In this document: piece by piece, positions 23,944 through 29,966 of the stretch
Numbering within the stretch: position 1 is the stretch's first letter
How the letters are laid out: the number at the start of each line of letters is the position of its first letter
Origin: Lachnospiraceae bacterium UBA938
GTDB taxonomy: Bacteria; Bacillota; Clostridia; Lachnospirales; Lachnospiraceae
Length of the DNA stretch: 29,966 bases
Direction of reading: 5' to 3'
NCBI GenBank assembly: GCA_002293475.1
Contig: DBDG01000055.1
Span: forward strand, 1-29,966
Program-made: the position numbers and the translations under genes
The notes under the pieces: generated by a model
The model's database searches: none
The model's input: the letters and a program-made list of their open reading frames with translations, nothing else
What the model was told of the DNA's origin: nothing

Positions 23944-25422
23944 TTATGTATGACGCTGCGAGCGGCATCCTGCTTTTAGTACATGTACCCCGCCCGACGG
24001 GGTCAGGCCGTGTATTGTAAGCCCCTGCCGACGGTACTCTCCAATGACCTTCAATACCCTGTCATCCAGCCTTTCGCCAGGTACTGCAATCGGGATTCCT
24101 GGCGGATACAGGCTGATAAATTCTGCCGCGACTCTGTCTGCCGCCGCCGCTACCTCAACCTCCTCAGCTATACTTTCCATGGCTTCTCTGATATCCATAA
24201 CAGTATCTAAACGGCAATTCCTAGCATCTGTCATTTCTGTATCTGGCGCTTCCGCATCTGACGTCTCTGCATCTGACGTTTCTGCATCTCTCAACTTCCC
24301 ATTACCCAATTCACGGTCTATCTCGCACAGAGCATCCGCCAGACGCTTTATCCCCTCAGGCTTGTCCATAATAGTAAAGATCGCAATTACATAGTTAAAC
24401 GAAGCCATTTCTACTTCCAGATGATACTTATTACGTAAAACCTCCGCTAAGATGCCGCCATTCATATAATGTCCTGATCGACAGGGAGGATTAACCAGTA
24501 TGACTGCCTTAGCCGGATCGTCGGTATGTTCACATATGCTTATATATCTACACTCCTTTATCTTATCTATAAACATGGCACGCATGTGAAGTAAGTTTTC
24601 CATCATCTCCCAGCCCTTGTCCCGAAGCAGCTCAATGCAGAAATCAATGCCGGCCATCAACGGATAAGAAGGACTGCTGGTCTGGTAGATACGCAGATAA
24701 CGACGAACTGCCTTTCTGTCAACAAGCTGTCCGTTTACATGTAATAAAGCTGTCTGTGTTGGTGCCGGTAAAGTTTTATGCAGACTATGAATCACCAGAT
24801 CAGCTCCCAGCCCGACCGCATTTTCCGGATATCCGGGGTGAAATCCCAAATGAGCCCCATGCGCCGCATCAATGATCAATGGAATATTCTTTTCATGGAC
24901 TGCTTCGGCAATCCCCTTGACATCACTCATAACTCCTTCATATGTGGGTGTGTTGATGATTACCGCTCCGATATCATCTCTGCCTTCTATTTGCTTAGCG
25001 ACTGCCGCTGCCGTTATTCCTGCGGCAATGCCATCGGTTCCTATCTCAGGGTAAAGATATTCCAGTCCTGACATATTTATATATGCGCCATGATACACCG
25101 ACATATGGCTGTTTCGGGATATCAATACTTTCTTACCTGCTCCCATCGTAGCCGAAAATGCACACAGTATACCAGCAGTACTTCCGTTCACTAAAAAAAA
25201 GGTTTCATCCGACCGATATAATACTGCTGCTTTCCTTTGTGATTCAAGGAGGATTCCCTGAGGCTGATGCAGATTGTCAAATCCGTCTATTTCAGTAATA
25301 TCCATAGAATACCAGGCCGGCAGGCTTCCCTCCGGAAAATTACGCTTATGACCTGGCATATGAAAGGGATAGAAATCACTGTTTCCATACTTTTTCAACC
25401 GACCGTATAAACTGTCTGTCAT
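23944..25422 (-). CDS. Orn/Lys/Arg decarboxylase family PLP enzyme (YaaO-like)
   Basis: A 492-residue fold-type I PLP enzyme of the short YaaO-like group, which lacks the N-terminal wing domain of the inducible decarboxylases. The start FYPFHMPGHKRN, the NGSTAGI cofactor loop, DAAHGAHLG with Asp185, and SLHKT with the PLP-lysine Lys216 are present. The C-terminal domain ends in LTIHGLTPSGGVHVL. Between the two domains lies an acidic linker of four 5-residue repeats (DAETS-like). The substrate (lysine, arginine or ornithine) is not evident. In Bacillus, yaaO sits at the head of the tmk-yaaR-holB region, matching this location. Confidence 0.88.
   Translation of the reverse strand: MTDSLYGRLKKYGNSDFYPFHMPGHKRNFPEGSLPAWYSMDITEIDGFDNLHQPQGILLESQRKAAVLYRSDETFFLVNGSTAGILCAFSATMGAGKKVLISRNSHMSVYHGAYINMSGLEYLYPEIGTDGIAAGITAAAVAKQIEGRDDIGAVIINTPTYEGVMSDVKGIAEAVHEKNIPLIIDAAHGAHLGFHPGYPENAVGLGADLVIHSLHKTLPAPTQTALLHVNGQLVDRKAVRRYLRIYQTSSPSYPLMAGIDFCIELLRDKGWEMMENLLHMRAMFIDKIKECRYISICEHTDDPAKAVILVNPPCRSGHYMNGGILAEVLRNKYHLEVEMASFNYVIAIFTIMDKPEGIKRLADALCEIDRELGNGKLRDAETSDAETSDAEAPDTEMTDARNCRLDTVMDIREAMESIAEEVEVAAAADRVAAEFISLYPPGIPIAVPGERLDDRVLKVIGEYRRQGLTIHGLTPSGGVHVLKAGCRSQRHT
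24229..24288. repeat. four 15-bp tandem repeats within the decarboxylase gene
   Basis: Units begin at 24229, 24244, 24259 and 24274. Read on the coding strand they encode DAETS, DAETS, DAEAP and DTEMT. The two copies nearest the 5' end differ by a single base, which suggests recent duplication or slippage. The length is a multiple of three, so copy-number changes stay in frame. Confidence 0.85.
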
Positions 25423-25437
25423 CTATAAACCTCATAT

Positions 25438-25929
25438 TTATTGCATTCGTGCTGTCTTCCTTCTGTGTCCGCTTCCATTAGTTTTAATAATCTCTATTAA
25501 AGAACAGTATTTATCAGCAAACGTCACAATCCATGCCTCCCGGCACATCGGAGGTACGACTGTCATCGGCCACATATGCTTCTTTATAATATCTTTTTCC
25601 AAAGCGGTAAGCCGGTATTCCGTATTGGCATTCTGCAAGGCGATTCCCGGATGATAAAGCCCATGTAGCTTATAGAGGCTGACATGTTCCTTATCATGCC
25701 AGTCATATAAGAAATAATCATGTAGCAATGCGCCTCTTACAAGCTCTCTTTGACTGCACTTTATTTTCAGTTTACGGCTGATTATCAGACTGGATCTCGC
25801 CACATGGATACTATGTGAGCGCACCGGTGTCGTTCCATGCTGTATATGCTCTTTTGTCCTGCGAAAGTTCTCAGAGGCCAAAATATCCCGGCCATGCTTC
25901 TTGATCAGCTTAAAGTAATTATCCACCAT
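25438..25929 (-). CDS. HD-domain protein, possible phosphohydrolase
   Basis: A 163-residue soluble protein with the metal-binding residues of an HD domain: His42 (HSIHVA), His70-Asp71 (GALLHDYFL), His118 (KKHMWP) and Asp139 (FADKYCS). Such small HD proteins hydrolyse phosphate esters of nucleotides, but no substrate can be read from the sequence. AAAAGGA lies upstream of the ATG. It ends 15 bases before the decarboxylase gene on the same strand, so the two are probably cotranscribed. The C-terminus is basic (GHRRKTARMQ). Confidence 0.85.
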   Translation of the reverse strand: MVDNYFKLIKKHGRDILASENFRRTKEHIQHGTTPVRSHSIHVARSSLIISRKLKIKCSQRELVRGALLHDYFLYDWHDKEHVSLYKLHGLYHPGIALQNANTEYRLTALEKDIIKKHMWPMTVVPPMCREAWIVTFADKYCSLIEIIKTNGSGHRRKTARMQ

Positions 25930-26034
25930 AAGCAGCTTCCTTTTTTATCATTATCTCCGTACTCTTTAGTGTATCACACAAAACAGTTTATGCCCACCTT
26001 AAAATTATTAATCGGTAATTATTCACTTAATATA

Positions 26035-26367
26035 TTATACAAATACAAACTGTATCATGATCATATAACCAACGGTACCCAAGAATACGGTCAGTAATAT
26101 GTTTTTTTTCCAACTATGTAGCAAGATGACCAAGCCTGTGGCTATCAATTCCGGAGCGCCATGATTTCCCCGCAATAACTGCACTCCCCGTAGACAGTAA
26201 ACTGCCAATACTGCCATGATCGCTGCCGGAAGATAAGTACCAAGATAGCGGATTCCTTCCGGCACAGCTTTTTTACCTCCGAAAATAAGAAAAGGCACCG
26301 CTCTTAATAATACCGTACATACCGCCGCAACCCCAATAATCATAATGGAATGTTCTACATTTATCAT
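26035..26367 (-). CDS. azlD: AzlD family branched-chain amino acid transport protein
   Basis: A 110-residue membrane protein with four hydrophobic segments (about 7-25, 44-62, 70-86 and 92-108) and the family's typical RAVPFLIFGGKKAVPEGIRYLGTYLPAAIMAVL stretch, given here in outline only. AzlC and AzlD together form an exporter of branched-chain amino acids and analogues. Its start overlaps the azlC stop by 4 bases. No regulator gene (azlB/lrp type) is adjacent. Confidence 0.9.
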   Translation of the reverse strand: MINVEHSIMIIGVAAVCTVLLRAVPFLIFGGKKAVPEGIRYLGTYLPAAIMAVLAVYCLRGVQLLRGNHGAPELIATGLVILLHSWKKNILLTVFLGTVGYMIMIQFVFV

Positions 26368-27086
26368 TTCTGCACCACCTCTTCTTCGGCTATATCTGCG
26401 TCCTGCCTGCTAAGATGTGTTCGGGTACCAAGCAGTATAATAACCGATAATGTCAGGGAAGGCAGAATAAACCGGTCAGGTCCTAACATAACCAGAAAAA
26501 TAATAGAAACTATCAGACCCATAATTGCCGGAATCCGGTTTTTCTTGTCCGACCACTGTTCAACCACTATTGCGACAAATAATGCCGTCATAGAAAAATC
26601 AATCCCTTGGGTATCAAAAGTGACAAACTGCCCTGCCAAGCCCCCAGCAAGGGAACCCAGAACCCAATAACAGTGGTTAAGCAGACTGATCGTAAACATG
26701 ACTTGATTTTCATCCAGACCGTCCGGCACTTTTGTCCGGCACATGACAGAATAGGTCTCATCCGTTAGGGAAAAAACCATATATGGGTACCTTTTACCCA
26801 TTTTACGATATTTTTCCACCAAAGATAAACCGTAAAAAATATGCCTGCCATTTATAAAAAATGTCATCATAGCCGAATATAACAGTCCGGCTCCTCCGCT
26901 TAGCAATGTTACCATTAAAAATTGAAGACTTCCGGCATATACGCAGAGACTAATGGCAAAAGCCCATAAGAAATGATACCCGGCATCATTAAGCATCAAT
27001 CCGAACGCCATCCCCAGAAATATGTAACCCAGCATAACCGGTATTGTCTGCTGAAAAGCAAAGCGGATATTTTCAACCTTTTTCAT
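26364..27086 (-). CDS. azlC: AzlC family branched-chain amino acid exporter permease
   Basis: A 240-residue polytopic membrane protein. Family features are the N-terminal FAFQQTIPVMLGYIFLGMAFG, YAGSLQFLMVTLL, the NGRHIFYGLSL motif, and SLTDETYSV. The length is normal. GAGGAAA precedes the ATG at 27086. It is 27 bases downstream of a lipoprotein gene and 4-base coupled to azlD. The substrate (isoleucine, leucine or valine, or azaleucine) follows from the family only. Confidence 0.92.
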   Translation of the reverse strand: MKKVENIRFAFQQTIPVMLGYIFLGMAFGLMLNDAGYHFLWAFAISLCVYAGSLQFLMVTLLSGGAGLLYSAMMTFFINGRHIFYGLSLVEKYRKMGKRYPYMVFSLTDETYSVMCRTKVPDGLDENQVMFTISLLNHCYWVLGSLAGGLAGQFVTFDTQGIDFSMTALFVAIVVEQWSDKKNRIPAIMGLIVSIIFLVMLGPDRFILPSLTLSVIILLGTRTHLSRQDADIAEEEVVQK

Positions 27087-27113
27087 GTCGTGATTTCCTC
27101 GTTCCGGCTATAA

Positions 27114-27515
27114 TCAGGAATCTTCTTCTGCTGCAATAGATACGGTAAGCACTTTAATATTATCTGTATTAAGTCCCTCTAATGTACCTTCAAATACGAT
27201 AGCCACTTCATCTCCCGGAAGCAGCTCAGCAGCACTTCCTGAGTAATATTCCGTCTCAGGGTTGAGGTTAAAATTCAAGCTTTGGTTATCTTCAGTACTT
27301 ATCTTAACATGACTCTGGTCAAGCTCAATTAGAGTGCCAAGCACTATAGCATTGCCATCGGTTGAAACCAAGACCTCTATGGCAACAGCTTCAGTATTTT
27401 CTACTGTCGCTTCCTCAGATATCTCTTCCGTCTCCGCTGCCACTTCTTTCATGCAGGATGACATCAGCGTACAGACCAATATGACCACAACTGACAATAA
27501 TATCGACCTTTTCAT
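27114..27515 (-). CDS. small putative lipoprotein
   Basis: A 133-residue exported protein. The N-terminus MKRSILLSVVVILVCTLMSSC is a signal peptide with a lipobox-like MSSC, giving Cys21 as the lipidated residue; Met at -3 is slightly unusual. An acidic Glu/Thr-rich linker (about 25-45) follows, then a small beta-rich domain with ...GTLIELDQSHVKI and LLPGDEVAIVFEG, suggestive of an OB-like fold. The ATG at 27515 has AAAGGGG upstream; a longer frame from 27545 adds ten residues before the signal peptide. The function is unknown. It is just upstream of azlC on the same strand. Confidence 0.75.
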   Translation of the reverse strand: MKRSILLSVVVILVCTLMSSCMKEVAAETEEISEEATVENTEAVAIEVLVSTDGNAIVLGTLIELDQSHVKISTEDNQSLNFNLNPETEYYSGSAAELLPGDEVAIVFEGTLEGLNTDNIKVLTVSIAAEEDS

Positions 27516-27618
27516 AATATACCCCTTTCTAGCAGATACTGCCAATTCTCTATACTCTATAAAAAATACAATAATTGATAGAGATTTGCAAGAAAGAAAT
27601 TCTTAATAAAGAATTAAA

Positions 27619-27682
27619 ATAACAGATAAAAACATCTTTAGACAATAGCTTATATCTGATATCTGATGTTTTTATCTGTTAT
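27619..27682 (-). terminator. hairpin with 18-bp perfect stem after the small hypothetical gene
   Basis: ATAACAGATAAAAACATC (27619-27636) and its exact complement (27665-27682) flank a 28-base loop. It lies 20 bases after the stop of the leftward small gene, and on that strand is followed by TTTTAATTC. A terminator is the simplest reading, though the loop is large and the stem is AT-rich. Confidence 0.6.
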
Positions 27683-27701
27683 TATTTAGATGTCTTCTGG
27701 G

Positions 27702-27974
27702 TCAGGCTTCGGCTTTTGACAGATTGATCTTAAATGTATGATACTTACCGTCATTGTTTCCTGTGTATTTGTAGATAGTCGGATCCGCTCCGCTAAACAT
27801 AGTAGCGACACAGCCTTCCGGGCAGGCAATGCCACGCGTGCCGTTTTCTCTTTTAACTTCACGGTAACCCTTGGGCAGCTTGATTTCCACTTCCTCCATC
27901 AACTCTCCCTCCACCGGATTCATACTATAAATATAGCATAAGCCCAGTAAACCATAAACCTTGTAAATTTTCAT
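27702..27974 (-). CDS. small hypothetical protein
   Basis: A 90-residue protein without a recognised family. It has a central EVEIKLPKGYREVKRENG segment, a Cys pair in ACPEGC, and a GNNDGKYHTFKINLS end, overall like a small beta-rich domain. The start is ambiguous. The ATG at 27974 has AAAGGAG about 10 bases upstream, and an internal ATG at 27899 has GGAGGGAGAG about 4-8 bases upstream. The latter would give 65 residues. A likely promoter lies at 27998-28026 and a hairpin terminator follows, so it is probably monocistronic. Confidence 0.6.
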   Translation of the reverse strand: MKIYKVYGLLGLCYIYSMNPVEGELMEEVEIKLPKGYREVKRENGTRGIACPEGCVATMFSGADPTIYKYTGNNDGKYHTFKINLSKAEA

Positions 27975-27997
27975 ATGTAGATATCTCCTTTATTAGT

Positions 27998-28026
27998 TTG
28001 ATATCTTATATTTTGACGCATTTCAA
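27998..28026 (-). promoter_or_regulatory. possible promoter for the small hypothetical gene
   Basis: On the minus strand TTGAAA (28026-28021) and TATCAA (28003-27998) are 17 bp apart, about 24 bases upstream of the ATG at 27974. The -10 is a moderate match. Confidence 0.4.
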
Positions 28027-28053
28027 GTTATAAATCAACCGGTGTTATTTTCC

Positions 28054-28100
28054 AGTTCCGGTTACTTCTGCTATACAAGTTCCGGTTACCTTCTGATATA
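28054..28100. repeat. direct repeat upstream of the KDG kinase gene
   Basis: AGTTCCGGTTACTTCTGCTATA (first copy, 28054-28075) recurs at 28078-28100 with one inserted C and one base change. The start-to-start distance is 24 bp, about two helical turns plus a little. It lies directly upstream of a palindrome and a promoter, so it may bind a regulator. Confidence 0.7.
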
Positions 28101-28105
28101 TCAGA
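28092..28105. promoter_or_regulatory. 14-bp palindrome, candidate operator
   Basis: TCTGATATATCAGA is a perfect palindrome overlapping the end of the second direct repeat and ending 3 bp before the -35 box of the downstream gene. This position fits an activator or repressor site. No regulator gene is adjacent. Confidence 0.5.
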
Positions 28106-28108
28106 GTA

Positions 28109-28137
28109 TTGACTGGACACCACAAAATAGGTAAAGT
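28109..28137 (+). promoter_or_regulatory. probable promoter for the KDG kinase gene
   Basis: TTGACT (28109-28114) and TAAAGT (28132-28137) have a 17-bp spacer, about 38 bases upstream of the ATG at 28175. The weak -10 would suit an activated promoter. Confidence 0.5.
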
Positions 28138-28174
28138 AAAGAAATAGACATTCTTCTAAATGAAAGGAAAAGCA

Positions 28175-29206
28175 ATGAACACGAATAAAAAAGTGATTAC
28201 TTTTGGCGAAATTATGCTTCGCTTGGCTCCCGAAGCATATTATCGTTTTATCCAAGCGAATAACTTCCTCGCCTCATATGGTGGAGGAGAGGCCAATGTT
28301 GCGGTCTCGCTGGCCAATTTCGGCGTGCCAGCCAGCTTTGTCACCCGCTTGCCCCGGCACGACATCGGCCAAGCTGCCATCAATTCCCTGCGCCGATATG
28401 GAGTCGATACCTCTTTAATTATCCGGGGAGGAGACCGGATCGGGATATATTACTTAGAAAAAGGTGCCAGCCAGCGGCCATCCAAGGTAATCTATGACCG
28501 AGCCGGCTCCTCTGTTGCCACTGTAACACGGCAGGATTTTGACTGGAAGATGATCCTTGACGGTGCCAAATGGTTTCATTTTACCGGCATAACTCCCGCT
28601 TTAAGTGATGAATTGGCCGCTATCTGCTTAGAAGCCTGCCAGATAGCCCGCGAAAAAGGAATAACCGTCAGCTGTGACCTTAATTATCGCAATAAGCTAT
28701 GGTCACGGGAAAAAGCCGGACAAGTGATGACTGATCTGTGTCGTTATGTAGATGTCTGTATTGCCAATGAAGAAGATGCCAGCGATGTCTTTGCTATCAA
28801 AGCTGCCCATACGGATATTAGCGGCGGACAGGTCAATTACGACGGCTATCGCGATGTTGCCAAGCAGCTGACTGACCGTTTCGGCTTTGCCAAAGTAGCC
28901 ATCACATTGCGGAGCTCCCTTTCTGCCAATGATAACCGCTGGGCAGCGATGCTGTATGACGGCGATAATTATTACTTCAGCCGGGAATACCTGATGCACA
29001 TTGTTGACCGTGTCGGTGGCGGCGATTCCTTTGGTGCGGGTCTGATTTATGCCTGTCTAGAAAACTGGGATCAACAAAGCAGCATTGATTTTGCCGTCGC
29101 AGCCAGCTGTCTTAAACACAGCATTGAGGGCGATTTTAATCAGGTAACGGTAGATGAAGTACAAAAACTGGCTGCCGGCGATGCTTCTGGCCGGGTTCAG
29201 CGTTAA
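28175..29206 (+). CDS. kdgK: PfkB-family sugar kinase, probably 2-dehydro-3-deoxygluconokinase
   Basis: A 343-residue ribokinase/PfkB-fold kinase. The start VITFGEIMLRLAPEAYYRF and the ASYGGGEANVAVSLANFG motif are typical of KDG kinase, which phosphorylates 2-keto-3-deoxygluconate in uronate or pectin breakdown. The second signature VGGGDSFGAG carries the catalytic Asp284. CDLNYRNKLWS in the middle is also typical of the group. The ATG at 28175 has AAAGGA 6 bases upstream; an in-frame ATG five codons earlier has no ribosome binding site. The partner aldolase and uronate genes are not in the window, so the gene stands alone between a hypothetical gene and tRNAs. Confidence 0.85.
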   Translation: MNTNKKVITFGEIMLRLAPEAYYRFIQANNFLASYGGGEANVAVSLANFGVPASFVTRLPRHDIGQAAINSLRRYGVDTSLIIRGGDRIGIYYLEKGASQRPSKVIYDRAGSSVATVTRQDFDWKMILDGAKWFHFTGITPALSDELAAICLEACQIAREKGITVSCDLNYRNKLWSREKAGQVMTDLCRYVDVCIANEEDASDVFAIKAAHTDISGGQVNYDGYRDVAKQLTDRFGFAKVAITLRSSLSANDNRWAAMLYDGDNYYFSREYLMHIVDRVGGGDSFGAGLIYACLENWDQQSSIDFAVAASCLKHSIEGDFNQVTVDEVQKLAAGDASGRVQR

Positions 29207-29258
29207 TACTTAAAATGAAAACTTAGAAATGAGTTACATATGGATTATAACGAATAAA

Positions 29259-29331
29259 TGAGCGTGCGGGGGTTCGAACCCCGGACAACTTGATTAAAAG
29301 TCAAGTGCTCTACCAACTGAGCTACACGCCC
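29259..29331 (-). tRNA. tRNA-Lys (anticodon TTT)
   Basis: 73 bases. The acceptor GGGCGTG pairs with CACGCTC (one G-T pair), with discriminator A. The anticodon stem is CTTGA/TCAAG around loop CTTTTAA, giving TTT. The T-loop is GTTCGAAC. CCA is not encoded. It is the last gene of the leftward tRNA cluster and converges on the KDG kinase gene. Confidence 0.95.
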
Positions 29332-29390
29332 TTTACATAAACCGCAACCAAACGACTCATTATTTATAATAATATGCCCTCAATATAAAA

Positions 29391-29463
<73 letters not shown>

Positions 29464-29469
29464 ATTTAG

Positions 29470-29543
<74 letters not shown>

Positions 29544-29583
29544 TCGTTATATTTAATTATAGAGTAAGATAAGCTCTATATAA

Positions 29584-29665
29584 TGGATGGAGAAGGATTC
29601 GAACCTTCGAAGACGTCGTCAACAGATTTACAGTCTGCCCCCTTTGGCCACTCGGGAACCCATCC
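29584..29665 (-). tRNA. tRNA-Tyr (anticodon GTA)
   Basis: 82 bases, class II. The acceptor GGATGGG pairs with TCCATCC (one G-T), with discriminator A. The anticodon stem CAGA/TCTG has loop CTGTAAA, giving GTA. A long variable arm (GACGACGTC region) precedes the T-arm GAAGG/CCTTC. CCA is not encoded. Confidence 0.94.
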
Positions 29666-29694
29666 ATAATACTTTTTATATATTTACTTATAAA

Positions 29695-29767
29695 TGGGAC
29701 CTACAGGGCTCGAACCTGTGACCCTCTGCTTGTAAGGCAGATGCTCTCCCAGCTGAGCTAAGATCCC
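29695..29767 (-). tRNA. tRNA-Val (anticodon TAC)
   Basis: 73 bases. The acceptor GGGATCT pairs with AGGTCCC (one T-G), with discriminator A. The anticodon stem is TCTGC/GCAGA around loop CTTACAA, giving TAC. CCA is not encoded. Confidence 0.95.
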
Positions 29768-29835
29768 TAGGAAATCTATTACATATGAGCGACGCTGTTT
29801 AATATAAATATAACCGTATCATCAGGTAATATACA

Positions 29836-29909
29836 CGACCCAGATGGGACTCGAACCCACGACCTCCGCCGTGACAGGGCGGCGCTCTAACCAACTGAGC
29901 CACTGGGCC
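29836..29909 (-). tRNA. tRNA-Asp (anticodon GTC)
   Basis: 74 bases. The acceptor GGCCCAG pairs with CTGGGTC (one G-T), with discriminator G. The anticodon stem is CCGCC/GGCGG around loop CTGTCAC, giving GTC. It is the first gene visible in the leftward cluster. The sequence beyond it to 29966 ends in CCGAACACAG, which recalls spacers next to rRNA genes, so an rRNA operon may lie just outside; this is a guess. Confidence 0.95.
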
Positions 29910-29966
29910 AATATTCAAACGATACTTGTATAAAATTATGACTCATACCTTCAAAACCGAACACAG

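Overview
The window looks like chromosome of a spore-forming Clostridia bacterium, most likely Lachnospiraceae. I infer this from protein similarity known from memory, from dense AGGAGG-type ribosome binding sites, from the dnaX-ybaB-recR and yaaR-holB-ricT-trmN6 gene orders typical of Firmicutes, and from sporulation genes (spmA, spmB, dpaA, dpaB, ricT). No rRNA gene, insertion sequence, phage or CRISPR array is visible.

Layout. Bases 1-7289 read leftward: a 6-phosphofructokinase, dnaX, ybaB, recR and galM, then three envelope proteins of poorly known role (a hypothetical membrane protein, a DUF5711-like protein and a CvpA-like protein). The pfk promoter lies back to back with the promoter of a rightward tRNA-Ser(CGA) gene at 7475-7562. 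Directly after the tRNA terminator comes a rightward two-gene cassette: a secreted VIT/VWA-domain protein and an exosortase of the XrtK type. It is preceded by six exact 11-bp tandem units (7637-7702). Next come spmB (rightward) and spmA (leftward), facing each other instead of forming the usual operon, with malQ upstream of spmA. From 13722 to 17570 the strand is rightward: a small conserved hypothetical protein, the dipicolinate synthase genes dpaA-dpaB, and an asparagine synthetase-like gene whose glutaminase nucleophile Cys2 is Ser.

Bases 17561-27974 read leftward. From right to left they hold a small hypothetical protein, a lipoprotein with azlC-azlD (branched-chain amino acid export), an HD-domain protein, a YaaO-like PLP decarboxylase, pyruvate kinase, a guanylate kinase-like protein, yaaR, holB, ricT, trmN6, and then acpP-fabZ from their own promoter. 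The decarboxylase to trmN6 stretch matches the Bacillus yaaO-tmk-yaaQ-yaaR-holB-yaaT-yabB region, except that the tmk position holds a guanylate kinase-like protein and pyk is inserted. The right end holds a rightward 2-keto-3-deoxygluconate kinase-like gene and a leftward cluster of six tRNAs (Asp, Val, Tyr, initiator Met, Phe, Lys). None of the seven tRNAs in the window encodes its CCA end.

The strongest candidate for an undescribed system is the VIT/VWA-exosortase cassette with its 11-bp-phased upstream array at 7637-10665. Exosortases are unusual in Gram-positive spore formers, and the VIT protein carries a possible sorting tail of the EPG-hydrophobic-basic type.
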